Origin: Sphingobium sp.
Lineage (GTDB): Bacteria > Pseudomonadota > Alphaproteobacteria > Sphingomonadales > Sphingomonadaceae
Assembly (NCBI GenBank): GCA_030148625.1
Contig: JASBTC010000141.1
Location: 1 to 21,832, forward strand
Length of the DNA stretch: 21,832 nt
Reading direction: 5' to 3'
Shown here: piece after piece, positions 6,821 through 14,697 of the stretch
How positions within the stretch are numbered: the first letter of the stretch is position 1
Layout of the letters: every line of letters begins with the position of its first letter
The notes under the pieces: generated by a model
What the model was told of the DNA's origin: nothing
Database searches by the model: none
Seen by the model: only the letters and a program-made list of their open reading frames with translations
Position numbers and translations under genes: made by a program

Positions 6821-8617
6821 ATGACCGATCAATCCCGCAAGGGGCCGCACGACAGCGTGCGTGCCGTCCTTGGTTTCGCTTTTCGCCACTGGGCCGCGCA
6901 GAAGCTGCGCGTCTTCACGGTCTGCGCGGCCGTCTGCATAGGCGTCGCGCTCGAAGTCTTCATGCCGATGGTGGCCGGTCGGCTCGTCGATGCGCTCGCT
7001 GCCGGCGATCGGCGCGGCGTGCCGATATTGTTCGCCGTGATGGTGTCGCTCGGCATCGGCACGGTGGTGGCGCGGCACATCTCGATCGTGGCGATCGTGC
7101 CGTTCACGCTGAAGATGATGAGCGACGTCGCCGAGCAGGCGTTTCACCGCGTCCAGCGCTTTTCGACCGATTGGCATGCCAACAGCTTTTCCGGCTCGGT
7201 CGTGCGCAAGATCACGCGCGGCATCTGGGCGATCGACATGCTCAACGACGTGCTGCTCCATCACATCCTCGCCTCGCTCGTGGTGCTGCTTGGCACGATG
7301 CTGCTGCTGGGTCTGCACTGGCCGCTGGTCGGGCTGATCATGGGCGTCGGCGCGATCGCCTATATCGTGCTGACTGTGCTGCTCGCGACGCGCTGGGTTG
7401 CGCCGGCATCGACGCTGTCCAATGCCTGGGACACGCGGATGGGCGGCCTGTTGTCCGACGCGATCGGATCCAATGCGGTGGTGAAGGCATTTGGTGCCGA
7501 AGCCCGCGAGGAGGATCGGTTCGCGCGGCTCGTCGGTAAATGGCGCAACCGCACGCGGCGGACCTGGGTGCGCAGCACCTGGTCCGGCACGATGCAGCTC
7601 GGCGTGCTCTGGGCATTGCGGACGCTGGTCGTCGGCGCGTCGGTCTGGCTGTGGTGGCGCGGCGATGCGACGCCCGGCGATGTCACTTACGTGCTCACCA
7701 GCTATTTCGTGCTGCACGGCCACCTCGCCGATATCGGCTATCACGTCCATCACCTCCAGCGCTCGGTCAACGAGATGGAGGAACTGGTCGAGATCCATGA
7801 CGAGCCGCTGGGCATCGAGGATCGCGCCGATGCGGTGCCGATCGCGATCGACGCAGGCGAAGTGCGCTTCGACGACGTCACCTTCCGCTACGGCACGCAT
7901 GTCACGCCGCTCTACGATGGGCTTTCGGTCACGATCCGGGGCGGGGAGCGGGTCGGTCTGGTCGGCCATTCGGGGTCCGGCAAGACCAGCTTCGTCAAGC
8001 TGATCCAGCGGCTCTACGATGTCACCGGCGGCCGCGTCACGATCGACGGGCAGGACGTATCGCATGCGACGCAGCAATCGCTGCGCTCGCAGATCGCGAT
8101 CGTCCAGCAGGAGCCGATCCTGTTCCATCGCAGCCTGGCGGACAATATCGCCTATGCCAGGCCGGGCGCGACATTGGCGGAGATCGAGCGGGCGGCGGAA
8201 CTGGCCAATGCGCACGACTTCATCGCCCGCCTGCCCAAGGGCTATGCGACCCTGGTCGGCGAACGCGGCGTGAAGCTGTCGGGCGGCGAACGTCAGCGCG
8301 TGGCGCTGGCGCGTGCCTTCCTGGCGGACGCGCCGATCCTCATCCTCGACGAAGCGACGTCGAGCCTGGATTCGGAAAGCGAGGCGCTGATCCAGCAGGC
8401 GATGGAAAGGCTGATGCATGGCCGCACCGCGATCGTGATCGCGCACCGGCTGTCGACGGTGCGCACGCTCGATCGTATCCTGGTGTTCGATCAGGGCCGG
8501 ATCGTCGAGGATGGCGACCATGATGCGCTGCTGGAGAAGCCGGACGGACGTTATCGCCGGCTGTTCGATCGCCAGTCGGGCGCGATACGCGACGAGCCCG
8601 AATTCATCGACGCCTGA
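6821..8617 (+). CDS. ABC exporter, fused membrane and ATP-binding domains
   Basis: A 598-residue half-transporter of the ABCB/MsbA type. Six membrane helices occupy about residues 20-310, beginning near VFTVCAAVCIGVALEVFMP. The ATPase domain has Walker A GHSGSGKT (from about 382), Q-loop VQQEPILF, signature LSGGERQRVALARA (from about 486), Walker B ILILDEATSSLD and the H-loop IAHRLST, so it is expected to be active. It should work as a homodimer exporting lipids, peptides or drugs; the substrate cannot be read from sequence. ATG 6821 is preferred over the in-frame TTG at 6788. No ribosome binding site precedes it, which is odd and fits translational control by the structured leader. A strong hairpin follows the stop. 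Confidence 0.92.
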   Translation: MTDQSRKGPHDSVRAVLGFAFRHWAAQKLRVFTVCAAVCIGVALEVFMPMVAGRLVDALAAGDRRGVPILFAVMVSLGIGTVVARHISIVAIVPFTLKMMSDVAEQAFHRVQRFSTDWHANSFSGSVVRKITRGIWAIDMLNDVLLHHILASLVVLLGTMLLLGLHWPLVGLIMGVGAIAYIVLTVLLATRWVAPASTLSNAWDTRMGGLLSDAIGSNAVVKAFGAEAREEDRFARLVGKWRNRTRRTWVRSTWSGTMQLGVLWALRTLVVGASVWLWWRGDATPGDVTYVLTSYFVLHGHLADIGYHVHHLQRSVNEMEELVEIHDEPLGIEDRADAVPIAIDAGEVRFDDVTFRYGTHVTPLYDGLSVTIRGGERVGLVGHSGSGKTSFVKLIQRLYDVTGGRVTIDGQDVSHATQQSLRSQIAIVQQEPILFHRSLADNIAYARPGATLAEIERAAELANAHDFIARLPKGYATLVGERGVKLSGGERQRVALARAFLADAPILILDEATSSLDSESEALIQQAMERLMHGRTAIVIAHRLSTVRTLDRILVFDQGRIVEDGDHDALLEKPDGRYRRLFDRQSGAIRDEPEFIDA

Positions 8618-8636
8618 CGGCGCGGATGTTGATTGG

Positions 8637-8666
8637 CCGCCGCCGGGACGAACATCCCGGCGGCGG
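8637..8666. terminator. Bidirectional terminator-type hairpin between convergent genes
   Basis: Perfect 12-base-pair stem: CCGCCGCCGGGA (8637-8648), loop CGAACA, TCCCGGCGGCGG (8655-8666). It lies between the stops of the ABC exporter (8617) and the pentapeptide-repeat gene (8676). Two G-T pairs could extend it, followed by a short TT only, so it lacks a strong U-tract. Position and strength favour a terminator serving both strands. Confidence 0.75.
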
Positions 8667-8675
8667 TTCAACGGA

Positions 8676-9368
8676 TCATTGGACGTTCAGACCCAGCTCG
8701 CCGAGCAGCTGGCCAGCCTGTTCGCGCGAGATCGTCGCGCCGCGGAACAATCCGGCGTCGAACAGCCTGAGCCCGCCGAGATCGGCGCCGCGCAGATCGG
8801 CACCGTCGAACCGCGAATCGGCCATGTTCGCGTCGCGCAGGCTGCATTCGTCGAACATGGTCGCGCGGAAATCGCATTTGCGCAGATCGGCCTGGCTGAA
8901 ATCGACTTTACGGAGCGTCCGCTTGCGGAAGGAGAATGAGGGTAGCCGTGCGTTGATCAGCAAGGTCTCTTCGAACACCGCGTCCATGGCGCGGGCCTCG
9001 GTCAGGTCCGCGCCGGTCAGCTTGCACCCCTTGAAGCTTGCCGCATTCAGCATGGCGCGGCGCAGCACCGCATTGTTGAAGTCGCACGCACTGAAGGCGC
9101 CTTCCGCAAGATCGGCGCCGACAAAATCGCAGAATGCGGCGCGGCATCCGCGCCACTTGGTTTTCTCGAGCCGCGCGCCGGTCAGCTTCGCCCGGCGCAG
9201 ATTGCATCGTTCGAACGTCCATCCCGCAAGTTCGAGCGCCGACAGATCGGCTTCCTCGAGGTCGCAGTCGATCAGGTGCGATTGCCCCGATGCGATCAGT
9301 GCCTCGACATCGGCGCGTGCGAGCGTGCGTCCGGTAACGGCGCGTTCGGCGAACAGGTCATCGATCAT
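8676..9368 (-). CDS. Pentapeptide-repeat protein, Qnr/McbG-like
   Basis: A 230-residue protein. From about residue 32 to 208 it follows the A(D/N)LxX pentapeptide pattern, for example LIDCDLEEADLSALEL, RCNLRRAKLTGARL and KVDFSQADLRKCDF, giving a right-handed four-sided beta-helix. The C-terminal helix (REQAGQLLGELGL) resembles the QASLLMERLGI tail of Qnr proteins, which protect DNA gyrase from quinolones by mimicking DNA; McbG does so against microcin B17. I see no obvious loop insertions interrupting the coils. Most chromosomal members have unproven functions, so gyrase protection is inference. AGGA lies several bases upstream of ATG 9368. It is 60 bases downstream of the serine hydrolase gene and likely co-transcribed. 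It converges on the ABC exporter. Confidence 0.85.
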   Translation of the reverse strand: MIDDLFAERAVTGRTLARADVEALIASGQSHLIDCDLEEADLSALELAGWTFERCNLRRAKLTGARLEKTKWRGCRAAFCDFVGADLAEGAFSACDFNNAVLRRAMLNAASFKGCKLTGADLTEARAMDAVFEETLLINARLPSFSFRKRTLRKVDFSQADLRKCDFRATMFDECSLRDANMADSRFDGADLRGADLGGLRLFDAGLFRGATISREQAGQLLGELGLNVQ

Positions 9369-9428
9369 GCCGTGTCCTATCGGGCCGGCATGATCGATCC
9401 AAGTGGAAAGGGGCGATCAAATCAAAGC

Positions 9429-10580
9429 CTAGACCGCGTCGATCGCCCCCTTGAGCAGCGCCGCCACCGCAGGCGCGGATTTGCTGCGGTCGCCGTCGTT
9501 GGTGGCCGAAAAGGCGACGCGCTTGCGCGTGAAATCGACCAGTATCTCGGCATACCAGCGGTTGTTCGAACCGTTGTGCCAGATCTCGCCGCCGGGCCGC
9601 ACCACCCAGCCCATCGCATAATTCTCGGTATAGGGCGGGGTGTGCAGCGTCTTCCAGCTTTCGGGCTTCAGGAAGGATGCCGGCATCTGCATATGCGCGT
9701 TCAGATATTTGACCATGTCGGCCAGTGTCATGTGCACGAGGCCCGCAGGACCGAGTACCGCAGGCAGATCGGCAGGCATATCGGGCTTGCCGAGCGGAAT
9801 CGCGGTCAGCTTCTGCGGTTCGCCGAACAGCGCATGGCCGAGCGGCTGGTCGAGCTTGCCGGCAGTGCCGGGCGCACCATAGCCCGCCGAAGACTGGCCC
9901 AGCGGCTTGAAGACATGGGTTGCGAGCAGCTTTTCCCAGCTTTGCTTGTAGATCGTCTCCAGCATGGCGCCGACGATCACATAGCCGCTGTTCGAATAGA
10001 GCATCTTCTCGCCGGGCGCCGCGATCGGATCGTCGGCCAACGCCAGCGCCGCATAGCGCAGCCGGTCGGGACGGGGGTCGGCGGGGTTGATGACGGGGAA
10101 CTTGATCATCTCGGCATTGGCGATGCCGCGTGGCAGGCCCGAATGATGGCTGCACAGATGGCGCAGGGTGACCGGCTTATAGACCTGCTTCATGTTCGGC
10201 GCGGCACTGCCCAGTATCTCGCCGATCGTCGTATCCCAGCTGATCCCGCCCTTCTCGACCAGGCGCGCGACCAATGTCGAGGTATAGGATTTGGTGATCG
10301 ACCCGATATGCCAGAGGTCGTTCGTGGTGACCGGCGTCGCCGCATCGATCGAGCGCAGGCCGTCGACGACGAGCATGGCCTGCCCGCCATTGGCCGCGCG
10401 GGCGCCGCCCAGCGCGGGAATTCCGCCGGTCGCGCGCAGCTTGGCGAGTGCTGCCGCGGTGAAGCTTTCGAGCGTCAGTTGCGGCGCGGCATCAGCGGCG
10501 AAGGCGCGCATCGGCAGGGCTGCAAGGCCGGCGACGGTGGCCAGGCCCAGAATATGTTCGCGTCTCGATTGGTGGATCAT
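9429..10580 (-). CDS. Exported serine hydrolase, class C beta-lactamase fold
   Basis: A 383-residue protein of the beta-lactamase/penicillin-binding-protein-like family (D-alanyl-D-alanine carboxypeptidase or esterase type). Catalytic motifs: SITK (Ser94, Lys97), YSN (195-197) and HNG (335-337), which takes the place of KTG. The N terminus SRREHILGLATVAGLAALPM followed by RAFAADA looks like a twin-arginine signal with an AFA-type cleavage site, so the protein probably folds before export to the periplasm. The substrate could be D-amino-acid peptides, esters or beta-lactams; the motifs do not decide. Start: ATG 10580 (GGGGAG about ten bases upstream) or ATG 10598 (AGGA eight bases upstream). 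The gene is divergent from a D-aminoacylase-like gene, which hints at D-amino-acid substrates. Confidence 0.88.
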   Translation of the reverse strand: MIHQSRREHILGLATVAGLAALPMRAFAADAAPQLTLESFTAAALAKLRATGGIPALGGARAANGGQAMLVVDGLRSIDAATPVTTNDLWHIGSITKSYTSTLVARLVEKGGISWDTTIGEILGSAAPNMKQVYKPVTLRHLCSHHSGLPRGIANAEMIKFPVINPADPRPDRLRYAALALADDPIAAPGEKMLYSNSGYVIVGAMLETIYKQSWEKLLATHVFKPLGQSSAGYGAPGTAGKLDQPLGHALFGEPQKLTAIPLGKPDMPADLPAVLGPAGLVHMTLADMVKYLNAHMQMPASFLKPESWKTLHTPPYTENYAMGWVVRPGGEIWHNGSNNRWYAEILVDFTRKRVAFSATNDGDRSKSAPAVAALLKGAIDAV

Positions 10581-10701
10581 GATTTCAGAGCTCCCCATTT
10601 CCTTTTTCCTGCGATGCTCGCTCATCGCCGGCGGCTCGTGTCGCGGCCTCACACCGTCTTTGGACCGTGCCCAGATTTGGTCTGATCGGGATCGTATTAT
10701 C

Positions 10702-10749
10702 CCAATTGGAAAAGAGTCAATTGATTTTGGCGCGATCCTGATCGATTAT
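10702..10749 (+). promoter_or_regulatory. Candidate promoter with twin palindromes for the D-aminoacylase-like gene
   Basis: TTGATT (10721-10726) and GATTAT (10744-10749) sit 17 bases apart, matching sigma-70 -35 and -10 boxes at four of six positions each. Two 8-base palindromes, CCAATTGG (10702-10709) and TCAATTGA (10717-10724), are centred 15 bases apart, and the second overlaps the -35 box. This AT-rich patch stands out in the high-GC divergent gap (10581-10843) and could bind a regulator serving both genes. It was found by eye. Confidence 0.35.
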
Positions 10750-10843
10750 CCAGATCTGAAAATCGACATTGAACGCGGACAATCGCTGCTCTAGCCCGTT
10801 GCTCGAAACAGGCGGCAGCGACCGCTCGGAAAGGGTGCATGAT

Positions 10844-12772
10844 ATGACGAGGATGATGACGGCTTTGCTGGCGACGGCGGCGATGGCGCTGCCGGTCTGC
10901 AACGGCGCATATGCGGCGCCCGCCGCACCGGCCACTTATGACGTGATCATCCGCCACGGCACTGTTTTCGACGGCACCGGCGCCGAGGGGCGCGTCACCG
11001 ATATTGGCATCGTCGGCGATCGCGTGATCGCTGTCGGCGATCTGTCGCGTGCGAAGGGAACGGTCGAGAAGGACGCGACCGGCCTTTACGTTTCGCCCGG
11101 CTTTGTCAGCGTGCACGATCACAGCGCACCGACATCCTATGCCCGTCCCGAGGGGATTTTGACGCAGGGCGTCACCACCGCGATCACCAACCCCGATGGC
11201 GGCGGCGAGCTCGACATTGTCAAGCAGCTCAGCGTGCCGCTCGGGCTCAACTATGGTGGCTATATCGGTTTCAACTCGGTGTGGGGCGATGTGGTCGGTT
11301 TCGACAATCGCCGCGCCACGCCGGACGAGATCGAACGGATGAAGGCGCTGGTGCTCAAGGGCATGGAGGATGGTGCCTTCGGCCTGTCCTCGGGCCTCGA
11401 TTACAAGCCATCCTTCTGGGCGACCGCCGACGAAGTGATCGCGGTCGCCAAGGTGGCGTCGGGCGGCTGGCGGACCAATTTTACCAATCACGAGCGCGTC
11501 TTCCCGGGCAACGGCTATAGTTCGATGGCGGGGATGAGGGAGACGCTGGAGATTGGCGAGAAGGCGGGGCTGATGCCCGTCATCACCCATATGAAGCTGC
11601 AGGGCCGCGACAATGGCAAGACGGTGGAAGCGCTGGCGCTCGCCACCGATGCGAAGAAGCAGGGCTATGACGTCGGCATGGACGCCTATCCCTATACCTA
11701 TGGCTCGACCAGCCTGGAGCAGCTCACCATCCCGTCCTGGGCGCAGGAAGGCGGCCGCGATGCGATGCTCAAGCGTTTCAAGGATCCTGCGCTGCGTCCG
11801 AAGATCGTCGCGGAGACCAATGAGCAGATCGATGTCCGCTGGATGGGCCCCAAGGGCGTCTATATCGTCGATATCGAAAAGCGGCTGCCCGTCGAGATGG
11901 CCGCGCGCGGCAATATTTCGGGCGGCGAAGCGATCGTCCAACTGCTCGAAGAAGGCAATCGCCGCGTGCTGCTGAGCTTCGGCACCGAAGAGGATCAGGC
12001 GGCCTTGCTCAAGGATCCGCTGCAAGTCGTCTCGTGCGACTGCGGTGCCAATACCTCGAAGGTCGGCCATCCCCGCAACTGGGGTTCCTTCCCGCGCTTC
12101 CTGGGCCGCTATGTGCGCGAGCAGAAACTGGTGAGCTGGGGAGAGGCGGTGCGCAAAATGACGGCATTGCCCGCCGCAATGGTCGGCCTGTCCGAACGCG
12201 GCTATCTGTTGCCCGGCATGGTCGCGGACATCACTTTATTCGATCCGAAGACGGTGATCGACCGTTCCACCGTGGAAGCGCCGACCTTGCCTTCGGTCGG
12301 CATCCAGGCCGTGATCGTCAACGGCAAGCTCGCGCTCGACGATGGCAAGGTGGTCGACGGCACATTCGGCACCCGCCTTGTCCGTTCGCGGCACGAACCA
12401 TCGCGACCGATGAATTTCGACATCGCGCGCAGCGTGTCGGCTAAGGGCAGCGTCAACGGCGCCACCGTCGCGATCAACCTGGCCCAGGCCGCCGGCGCTG
12501 CCGCACCGACCGGCAAGGTCAGCGTGAAGGGATTGCTTGGCGGCAATTTCACCTTCACGCCGAGCATCCTGCAAACCACCAAGGGCTGGGCGAGCATCAC
12601 CGGCACCGGTCGCCGCGGCAAAGCCAGGGTGGAAGCGATCACGTTCCAGCTCGAACAGGCCGATCCGTTCAATGGGGGCAAGCCGACGCTGACCATCCTC
12701 GCCGACGGTAGGCCCATTCTGGAAGGTGCTTTGCCCGATGGGGCGATCTTGGTGGCCGAAGGCGGGAAGTAG
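10844..12772 (+). CDS. Exported D-aminoacylase-like amidohydrolase (N-acyl-D-amino-acid deacylase family)
   Basis: A 642-residue protein with signal peptide MTRMMTALLATAAMALPV then CNGAYAA. The amidohydrolase barrel begins with VIIRHGTVFDGTG. Metal-site candidates are PGFVSVHDHSA (His91, His93), FTNHER (His216), ITHMK (His249) and SCDCG (Asp399). HPRNWGSFPRFLGRYV is a hallmark of D-aminoacylases, which release D-amino acids from N-acyl-D-amino acids. Where Alcaligenes D-aminoacylase has its metal-binding Cys, the aligned stretch here appears to read TNPDGG, so the metal site may differ. Residues from about 546 on form an extra beta-rich domain beyond the usual family length. Start: GGAAAGGG ends about nine bases before ATG 10844; earlier in-frame starts would spoil the signal peptide. 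Confidence 0.85.
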   Translation: MTRMMTALLATAAMALPVCNGAYAAPAAPATYDVIIRHGTVFDGTGAEGRVTDIGIVGDRVIAVGDLSRAKGTVEKDATGLYVSPGFVSVHDHSAPTSYARPEGILTQGVTTAITNPDGGGELDIVKQLSVPLGLNYGGYIGFNSVWGDVVGFDNRRATPDEIERMKALVLKGMEDGAFGLSSGLDYKPSFWATADEVIAVAKVASGGWRTNFTNHERVFPGNGYSSMAGMRETLEIGEKAGLMPVITHMKLQGRDNGKTVEALALATDAKKQGYDVGMDAYPYTYGSTSLEQLTIPSWAQEGGRDAMLKRFKDPALRPKIVAETNEQIDVRWMGPKGVYIVDIEKRLPVEMAARGNISGGEAIVQLLEEGNRRVLLSFGTEEDQAALLKDPLQVVSCDCGANTSKVGHPRNWGSFPRFLGRYVREQKLVSWGEAVRKMTALPAAMVGLSERGYLLPGMVADITLFDPKTVIDRSTVEAPTLPSVGIQAVIVNGKLALDDGKVVDGTFGTRLVRSRHEPSRPMNFDIARSVSAKGSVNGATVAINLAQAAGAAAPTGKVSVKGLLGGNFTFTPSILQTTKGWASITGTGRRGKARVEAITFQLEQADPFNGGKPTLTILADGRPILEGALPDGAILVAEGGK

Positions 12773-12802
12773 CGGGCTTTTTTCCTCCCTGCGCGTTAGC
12801 GC

Positions 12803-12945
12803 GGGGTGGGGGACCGCGCGACCATAGTCGCGTGGTGGAGGGGAAATGCGATGCATCCTGCTCGCCGGGCCCGCTGGAAGTCTGTGCGATGGCAATATCG
12901 TATTTCCCCTCCACCACCAGCCTTTGGCTGGCGGTCCCCCTCCCC
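12803..12945. repeat. Large imperfect inverted repeat of two hairpin-containing copies
   Basis: The left copy (12803-12847) and right copy (12902-12945) are inverted versions of one another. Shared blocks include GGGGGACCG and GTGGTGGAGGGGAAAT (right copy read on the minus strand). Each copy holds its own hairpin: CGCGAC-CATA-GTCGCG at 12817-12832 and CCAGCC-TTT-GGCTGG at 12917-12931. The stems differ in sequence but sit in the same place, which shows compensating change. Elements of this type are, from memory, dispersed in sphingomonad and caulobacter genomes. It sits between convergent genes and may terminate both. Confidence 0.7.
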
Positions 12946-12983
12946 ATCTTCGACAGGGAGGAGAGGTGTATGGCGCTTTCAAT

Positions 12984-14561
12984 CTATCCCAAAACCACTC
13001 TCCGCGTGATCCCGATCGCGTCGAGGAATGTCTCGTCGTGGCTCACCACGAGCAGCGCGCCGTCATAACCGCGCAATCCGGCCTCGACCGCTTCCATTGA
13101 GGCGATGTCGAGATGATTGGTCGGCTCGTCGAGGATCAGCAGCGACGGCGGTTTCGGTCCGCCGAGCACGCAGGCCAGCCCGGCGCGCAGCATCTGGCCA
13201 CCGCTCAATGTCGATACGATCTGCAGCGCGGCGTCCGCCCTGAACATGAAGCGTGCGAGTGCGGCGCGGCAGGTGTTTTCGTCGCGCTCACCAGTGATGC
13301 GTGCGAAATTATCGCGGATCGAGCCGTCGGGATCGAGCAGGCTGACGCGCTGGTCGAGCATGGCGAAGCCGGAGATCGTTCGCACGGTTCCGGACCATGG
13401 CCGTAGCGCCCCGGTGACGAGCGCGAGCAGGGTGGTCTTGCCCGATCCGTTCTCGCCGACGATCGCGACGCGTTCGGGGCCGCTGATCGTCAGCGAAAGA
13501 TCACGCAGGATCGGCCGATCCGGCTCGTAACCGGCCGTCGCGCCGTCGATCTCCAGCACCGTCCGGTTCGCCGGCAGGCCCGATGGCGGTATGACGACCG
13601 ACATCGTCTTCAATATCTCGATGCGCTCGCGTGCGGCCGTTGCGATCTCGGCCGCATGGGTGCGCTGGCGCTGCGCCAGCCGTGCATTCTCGCCGCTGCT
13701 GTCCTCGGCCTGGTCCCTGCGCTTGCCGAGCAGGATGCGTGGCAAATCTCCCTTGGCGTTTCTGCGGCGGCCCGCCGAATCCTTGCGTGCCTTGCGTTCG
13801 ATGCTGTCCTGGACGCGCCGCTCGACCTGCGCGATCTGCCTTTCGGCGTCGGCCAGCTCGCGCTCGGCGGCCTCGAGTTCCGCCTGCTTGCGTTCGCGAT
13901 ACTGGCTCCAATTGCCGCCATAGCGCGTCGCACCGAGCGAGGTCAGTTCGACGATGGCATCCATCCTCTCCAGCAATTCGCGATCATGGCTGACGACGAT
14001 CGCGCCACCACGCCAGCCGGCGAGCAGCGCGATCACCGCCTCGCGGCCTGCACGATCGAGATTGTTGGTCGGCTCGTCGAGCAGCAGGAAATCGGGCTCG
14101 GCGAAGATTGCGCCGGCCAGGCTCGCGCGCGTCCTTTGCCCGCCGGACAGCGTCGTCAGCAGGGTATCGGCGGTTGCATCGAGCCCGACATGGCCGAGCG
14201 CGGACTGGATACGGTCCTCGATCGTCCAGTCGGCGTCGGCCAAATCCTCGATGCTGGCGCTGCCGGCCTCGGCGCGGCGGAGCAGGGCGAGCGCCTCGGT
14301 GGCGCCGAACAGGTCGGCGACGGTCGCGTCCTCATCGACGCGAACCGCCTGATGCAGCATGCGCAGGCTGCCATTGACCGAGATCGCGCCCGATTGGGCA
14401 GGCAATTCGCCGGAGATCAGCTTGAGCAGCGTCGACTTGCCGACGCCGTTGCGGCCGACAAGGCCGGCGCGTTCGGGGCCGAAGACGAGATCGAGACTGG
14501 AAAGGACGCTGCGCGCGTCAGGCGTCGACCAGCTCAGATTGGATAGTGTGATGGCAGGCAT
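12984..14561 (-). CDS. ABC-F family ATPase (ribosome-associated type)
   Basis: A 525-residue soluble protein with two ABC ATPase domains and no membrane segment. Walker A motifs: GRNGVGKS (36-43) and GENGSGKT. Signatures: LSGGQRTRASLAGA and LSGGQMLRAGLACV, each followed by a Walker B ending DEPTN. A long charged linker, roughly residues 225-320 (starting near YRERKQAELEAAEREL and containing GDLPRILLGKRRDQAE), corresponds to the element that ABC-F proteins insert at the ribosomal tRNA exit site. The family includes translation factors (EttA, Uup) and antibiotic ribosome-protection proteins. The long linker allows the second role but does not prove it. ATG 14561 is chosen, with AGGGA about eight bases upstream; TTG at 14582 is less likely. 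It is the last gene of a minus-strand series. Confidence 0.9.
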   Translation of the reverse strand: MPAITLSNLSWSTPDARSVLSSLDLVFGPERAGLVGRNGVGKSTLLKLISGELPAQSGAISVNGSLRMLHQAVRVDEDATVADLFGATEALALLRRAEAGSASIEDLADADWTIEDRIQSALGHVGLDATADTLLTTLSGGQRTRASLAGAIFAEPDFLLLDEPTNNLDRAGREAVIALLAGWRGGAIVVSHDRELLERMDAIVELTSLGATRYGGNWSQYRERKQAELEAAERELADAERQIAQVERRVQDSIERKARKDSAGRRRNAKGDLPRILLGKRRDQAEDSSGENARLAQRQRTHAAEIATAARERIEILKTMSVVIPPSGLPANRTVLEIDGATAGYEPDRPILRDLSLTISGPERVAIVGENGSGKTTLLALVTGALRPWSGTVRTISGFAMLDQRVSLLDPDGSIRDNFARITGERDENTCRAALARFMFRADAALQIVSTLSGGQMLRAGLACVLGGPKPPSLLILDEPTNHLDIASMEAVEAGLRGYDGALLVVSHDETFLDAIGITRRVVLG

Positions 14562-14697
14562 ATGGAACTTCCCTGATGGCAAGGCGATTGGGCGTTGCTG
14601 TCAGGTCGAAATCCATGATTGCACATATCCGTTGATGGTCGAGTTCGCCGATATTAAGGGCATGGGCGCGTGCTTTCAAGCCGCGAAGCCCATGACT

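Noticed and set aside
6437..8671. 744-codon minus-strand open frame
   Set aside because: It lies antisense to the ABC exporter, is rich in Arg, His, Asp and Gln without any domain, and is a codon-bias shadow.
9276..10685. 469-codon plus-strand open frame
   Set aside because: Antisense to the serine hydrolase, which has all catalytic motifs and a signal peptide; no domain seen in the antisense product.
10697..12070. 457-codon minus-strand open frame
   Set aside because: Antisense to the D-aminoacylase-like gene and without recognisable motifs.
12733..12783. Possible intrinsic terminator ending in TTTTTT after the D-aminoacylase-like gene
   Set aside because: The only complementary arms (GCCCG 12733-12737 and CGGGC 12773-12777) are 35 bases apart and lie partly within coding sequence; no compact stem precedes the T-run.
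14562..14697. Short upstream ORFs on the minus strand ahead of the ABC-F gene, sought as a leader peptide
   Set aside because: Candidates of 20-30 codons exist but none has a good ribosome binding site, and one overlaps the ABC-F start; no support.
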